Positions 5,506-6,974 of a DNA stretch of 6,974 nucleotides are shown piece by piece; the first letter of the stretch is position 1; each line of letters starts with the position of its first letter. The notes under the pieces were generated by a model. That model had not been told where the DNA came from. It did no database searches and was given only the letters and a program-made list of their open reading frames with translations. This DNA is from Candidatus Izemoplasma sp. Its GTDB lineage: Bacteria; Bacillota_I; Bacilli_A; Izemoplasmatales; Izemoplasmataceae. A program made the position numbers and the translations under genes. The stretch lies in the NCBI GenBank assembly GCA_007116105.1, contig SKJA01000023.1:1-6974 (forward strand), in the 5' to 3' direction.

Positions 5506-6045
5506 AACCGAAACCAACAACCCAAGCGTCAAGTTGAGACTAATGTGAATGAAACCATCCGTTTAAAAGAGATGATGGTCATTACGGATGACGGCGAAAA
5601 AGTCGGCATCTTAACAAAGCAAAAAGCCTTAGACTTGGCCTACAGTCGTAATTTAGATTTGGTGGTCGTAGCCCCCAACGCCAATCCCCCAGTGGCTAAG
5701 TTGATGGACTACAATCGATTTAAGTACGACCAACAGCGCAAAGCACGTGAAGCAAAGAAAAAACAGAAGGTTGTCACTGTCAAAGAACTGCGCTTGTCAC
5801 CCAAGATTGACACGCATGATTTTGAAACAAAACTTCGCAATGGACGCAAGTTCTTAGAAAAAGGCGACAAACTCAAAATTTCGATCCGTTTCCGTGGTCG
5901 TGAGATGGCTTACACGAATCAAGGTCGTGAAGTGATGCTCGACTTCTTTAAACGCTGTGAAGATATCGCAGATATCGAATCTCATCCAAAACAAGATGGG
6001 CGCACCATGATTATGGCCTTGACGCCTAAGAAAAAAGATTCCTAA
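5503..6045 (+). CDS. infC: Translation initiation factor IF-3
   Basis: A 180-residue IF3, which binds the 30S subunit, checks start codon-anticodon pairing and prevents premature 50S joining. The N-domain covers about residues 13-80 (NVNETIRLKEMMVITDDGEKVGILTKQKALDLA). The basic linker includes the IF3 signature region KLMDYNRFKYDQQRKAREAKKKQ, and the C-domain follows from about residue 91 (VKELRLSPKIDTHDFETKL). The start is the rare codon ATT at 5503, eight nt after AGGAGG (5489-5494). The upstream in-frame GTG at 5494 lies inside that ribosome binding site and cannot be the start. An AUU start is the known infC hallmark: IF3 discriminates against it and so represses its own translation. It is first in the infC-rpmI-rplT operon, and its stop touches the AAGGAGG site of rpmI. 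Confidence 0.96.
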   Translation: MNRNQQPKRQVETNVNETIRLKEMMVITDDGEKVGILTKQKALDLAYSRNLDLVVVAPNANPPVAKLMDYNRFKYDQQRKAREAKKKQKVVTVKELRLSPKIDTHDFETKLRNGRKFLEKGDKLKISIRFRGREMAYTNQGREVMLDFFKRCEDIADIESHPKQDGRTMIMALTPKKKDS

Positions 6046-6056
6046 GGAGGATTACT

Positions 6057-6257
6057 ATGCCTAAAATGAAAACCCATAGTGGTACTGCTAAACGTGTGAA
6101 AAAGACCGCCACTGGCAAAATCAAAGTATCACACGCCAACCGAGCCCACTTAAAAGGGAACAAAAACAAAAACACCATCCGCAACAACCGCAGTGCAAAC
6201 TTCGTAGCGCCTAGCGACGTAAAACGAATTACTAAAGCACTAGCTGCAACTAAATAA
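6057..6257 (+). CDS. rpmI: 50S ribosomal protein L35
   Basis: A 66-residue, highly basic large-subunit protein with the family start MPKMKTHSGTAKRVKKTATGKIK and the usual ending KRITKALAA. Its length equals that of the Bacillus subtilis protein. The start ATG has AAGGAGG at 6044-6050, six nt upstream, overlapping the infC stop. It is the second gene of the infC-rpmI-rplT operon, with 11 nt between it and infC. It appears intact. Confidence 0.98.
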   Translation: MPKMKTHSGTAKRVKKTATGKIKVSHANRAHLKGNKNKNTIRNNRSANFVAPSDVKRITKALAATK

Positions 6258-6278
6258 CATTAATTAGGAGGTTCCATC

Positions 6279-6650
6279 ATGCCAAGAGTAAAAGGCGGCA
6301 TCGTCGCACGCAAGCGTCGTAAAAAAACGTTAAAACTAGCCAAAGGCTATTTCGGTTCAAAACATTTATTATACAAAACAGCGCATGAACAAGTCATGAA
6401 ATCACTCTCTTACGCTTACCGTGATCGTAAGCGTCGTAAAGGGGATTTCCGTAAACTTTGGATTGCACGCATCAACGCAGCGGTTCGTCCACACGGCCTT
6501 TCATACAGCCGTTTCATGAACGGTCTTAAAAAAGCGAACATTACGTTAAACCGTAAAGTATTAGCAGACTTAGCCATTCACGATGAAGCTGGATTCGCAG
6601 CCTTAGTCGGCGCCGCAAAAGAAGGCTTACAAAGCAGCGCGAAAGCCTAA
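6279..6650 (+). CDS. rplT: 50S ribosomal protein L20
   Basis: A 123-residue protein that binds 23S rRNA early in 50S assembly. The N-terminal [29 protein letters not shown], the middle [25 protein letters not shown] and the C-terminal [19 protein letters not shown] are all conserved. It is a few residues longer than the Bacillus protein. TAGGAGGT (6265-6272) is the ribosome binding site, six nt before ATG. L20 is the expected feedback regulator of the attenuator leader at 5336-5502 in this same operon. The operon ends with the terminator just downstream. Confidence 0.98.
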   Translation: MPRVKGGIVARKRRKKTLKLAKGYFGSKHLLYKTAHEQVMKSLSYAYRDRKRRKGDFRKLWIARINAAVRPHGLSYSRFMNGLKKANITLNRKVLADLAIHDEAGFAALVGAAKEGLQSSAKA

Positions 6651-6669
6651 ACAACGCTCTAAAAACCAT

Positions 6670-6697
6670 GCAACCTTCCTTTGAAGGTTGCTTTTTT
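6670..6697 (+). terminator. Rho-independent terminator of infC-rpmI-rplT
   Basis: A perfect 9-bp stem, GCAACCTTC (6670-6678) with GAAGGTTGC (6683-6691), with loop CTTT and six T after it (6692-6697). It lies 19 nt after the rplT stop. Confidence 0.95.
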
Positions 6698-6721
6698 ATT
6701 GGTCGGTCAAGGTCAAATAGA

Positions 6722-6750
6722 TTGACATAAAAAGGCTTACATTCTATAAT
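6722..6750 (+). promoter_or_regulatory. Consensus sigma-A promoter for the downstream RNA gene
   Basis: TTGACA (6722-6727) and TATAAT (6745-6750) are both perfect consensus hexamers, separated by 17 bp. Transcription should start near 6757, two to three bases before the long closing helix of the following RNA. Such a perfect promoter with no downstream ORF is typical of a highly expressed stable RNA. Confidence 0.93.
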
Positions 6751-6756
6751 GTAATT

Positions 6757-6933
6757 AACCCACACAATGGGAAATCACTCATATGCGACCCCAAAGTATC
6801 ACATAAGGTACCAAGACGTTGGTGGTGTGAAAACCTTTGAAATTGAAGGGATCCTAAAGCCAAGGTAAGAGGTGCCCCCCTAGTAGAATTTCGGTTCTGC
6901 AATTGAGTGATTTCCCATCGTGTGGTTTTTTTT
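6757..6933 (+). ncRNA. Structured non-coding RNA, about 175 nt; possibly 6S RNA
   Basis: The transcript ends are complementary: 6760-6781 pairs with 6904-6925 in a 22-position helix with one A-C mismatch. Eight T follow at 6926-6933, so the closing helix also acts as terminator. Inside are a hairpin at 6799-6830 (TCACA/TGTGA, then ACCAA/TTGGT with loop GACG), a stem ACCTT(T)G/CAAGGT (6833-6866), and a hairpin 6883-6900 (GTAGAA/TTCTGC) with a UUCG loop closed by a U-G pair. No ORF with a ribosome binding site is present. Size, strong promoter, long closing stem and a small hairpin on the 3' side of an internal open region resemble 6S RNA, which binds and inhibits housekeeping RNA polymerase. 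However, the apical part looks branched rather than one rod, so the identity is tentative. I saw no SRP, tmRNA, RNase P or T-box signature. Confidence 0.75.
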
Positions 6934-6974
6934 ATGACCTTTTCGCAACACAAACTATAAGAGTGTTGGTTTAA
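6934..6974 (+). promoter_or_regulatory. Possible promoter and dyad at the right edge
   Basis: ATGACC (6934-6939, 4 of 6) and TATAAG (6956-6961, 5 of 6) with a 16-bp spacer could be a promoter for a gene beyond the window. The same stretch holds a 6-bp dyad, CAACAC (6946-6951) and GTGTTG (6963-6968), which could be an operator or part of a leader hairpin. The evidence is weak and the context is cut off. Confidence 0.28.

Noticed and set aside
6868..6875. AGAGGTGC, resembling the conserved start of lysine riboswitches
   Set aside because: The motif sits near the 3' part of the RNA instead of at the start, and the other lysine riboswitch core elements are not found.
6760..6925. A MITE or other mobile element with about 22-bp terminal inverted repeats
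   Set aside because: No target-site duplication is visible at the flanks, and the consensus promoter just outside the left arm plus the T tract after the right arm fit a transcribed RNA gene better.
6744..6953. Minus-strand ORF of 69 codons across the RNA gene
   Set aside because: It runs through both arms of the palindromic closing helix and opposite a perfect + strand promoter; no start signals.
1..6974. CRISPR array, tRNA genes or insertion sequences
   Set aside because: I found no regularly spaced repeats, no tRNA cloverleaf and no transposase-like reading frame.

Overview
The window suggests a bacterium of the low-GC Gram-positive lineage (Bacillota/Mycoplasmatota). The reasons are the infC-rpmI-rplT operon with an AUU-start infC and an attenuator leader, strong AGGAGG ribosome binding sites, sigma-A type promoters and intrinsic terminators. 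Composition looks moderate in GC. UGA is a stop codon in several genes (nadE, mnmA, the 2540 gene, the ABC ATPase), so this is not a code-4 mycoplasma or spiroplasma. An Acholeplasma/Izemoplasma-like or Erysipelotrichia-like organism would fit, but the sequence alone does not settle the genus.

Layout, all on the + strand. (1) 1-2478: the 3' end of a glutamine-type NAD+ synthase gene (nadE), the tRNA 2-thiouridylase gene mnmA, and a patatin-like lipid hydrolase. These are joined by two ATGA overlaps and closed by a terminator whose hairpin contains the last codons and stop of the patatin gene. (2) 2540-5298: a four-gene overlapping cassette. It encodes a Sec-exported, probably beta-rich protein of unknown function, a histidine-rich membrane-anchored extracytoplasmic protein of unknown function, a very compact ABC ATPase and a six-helix permease. 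This looks like a small accessory export or envelope system, and its substrate is unknown. (3) 5302-6697: the translation operon infC-rpmI-rplT (IF3, L35, L20). It has a near-consensus extended -10 promoter, a roughly 167-nt leader with mutually exclusive antiterminator and terminator helices, and a rho-independent terminator after rplT. (4) 6722-6933: a consensus promoter (TTGACA, 17 bp, TATAAT) driving a roughly 175-nt structured non-coding RNA. The RNA is closed by a 22-position end-to-end helix and ends in eight T residues. A 6S-like RNA is the leading but unproven identity.

Regions 1 and 3 are ordinary housekeeping genes. The parts most worth a second look are the 2540-5298 cassette, the RNA gene at the right end, and the detailed infC leader switch.
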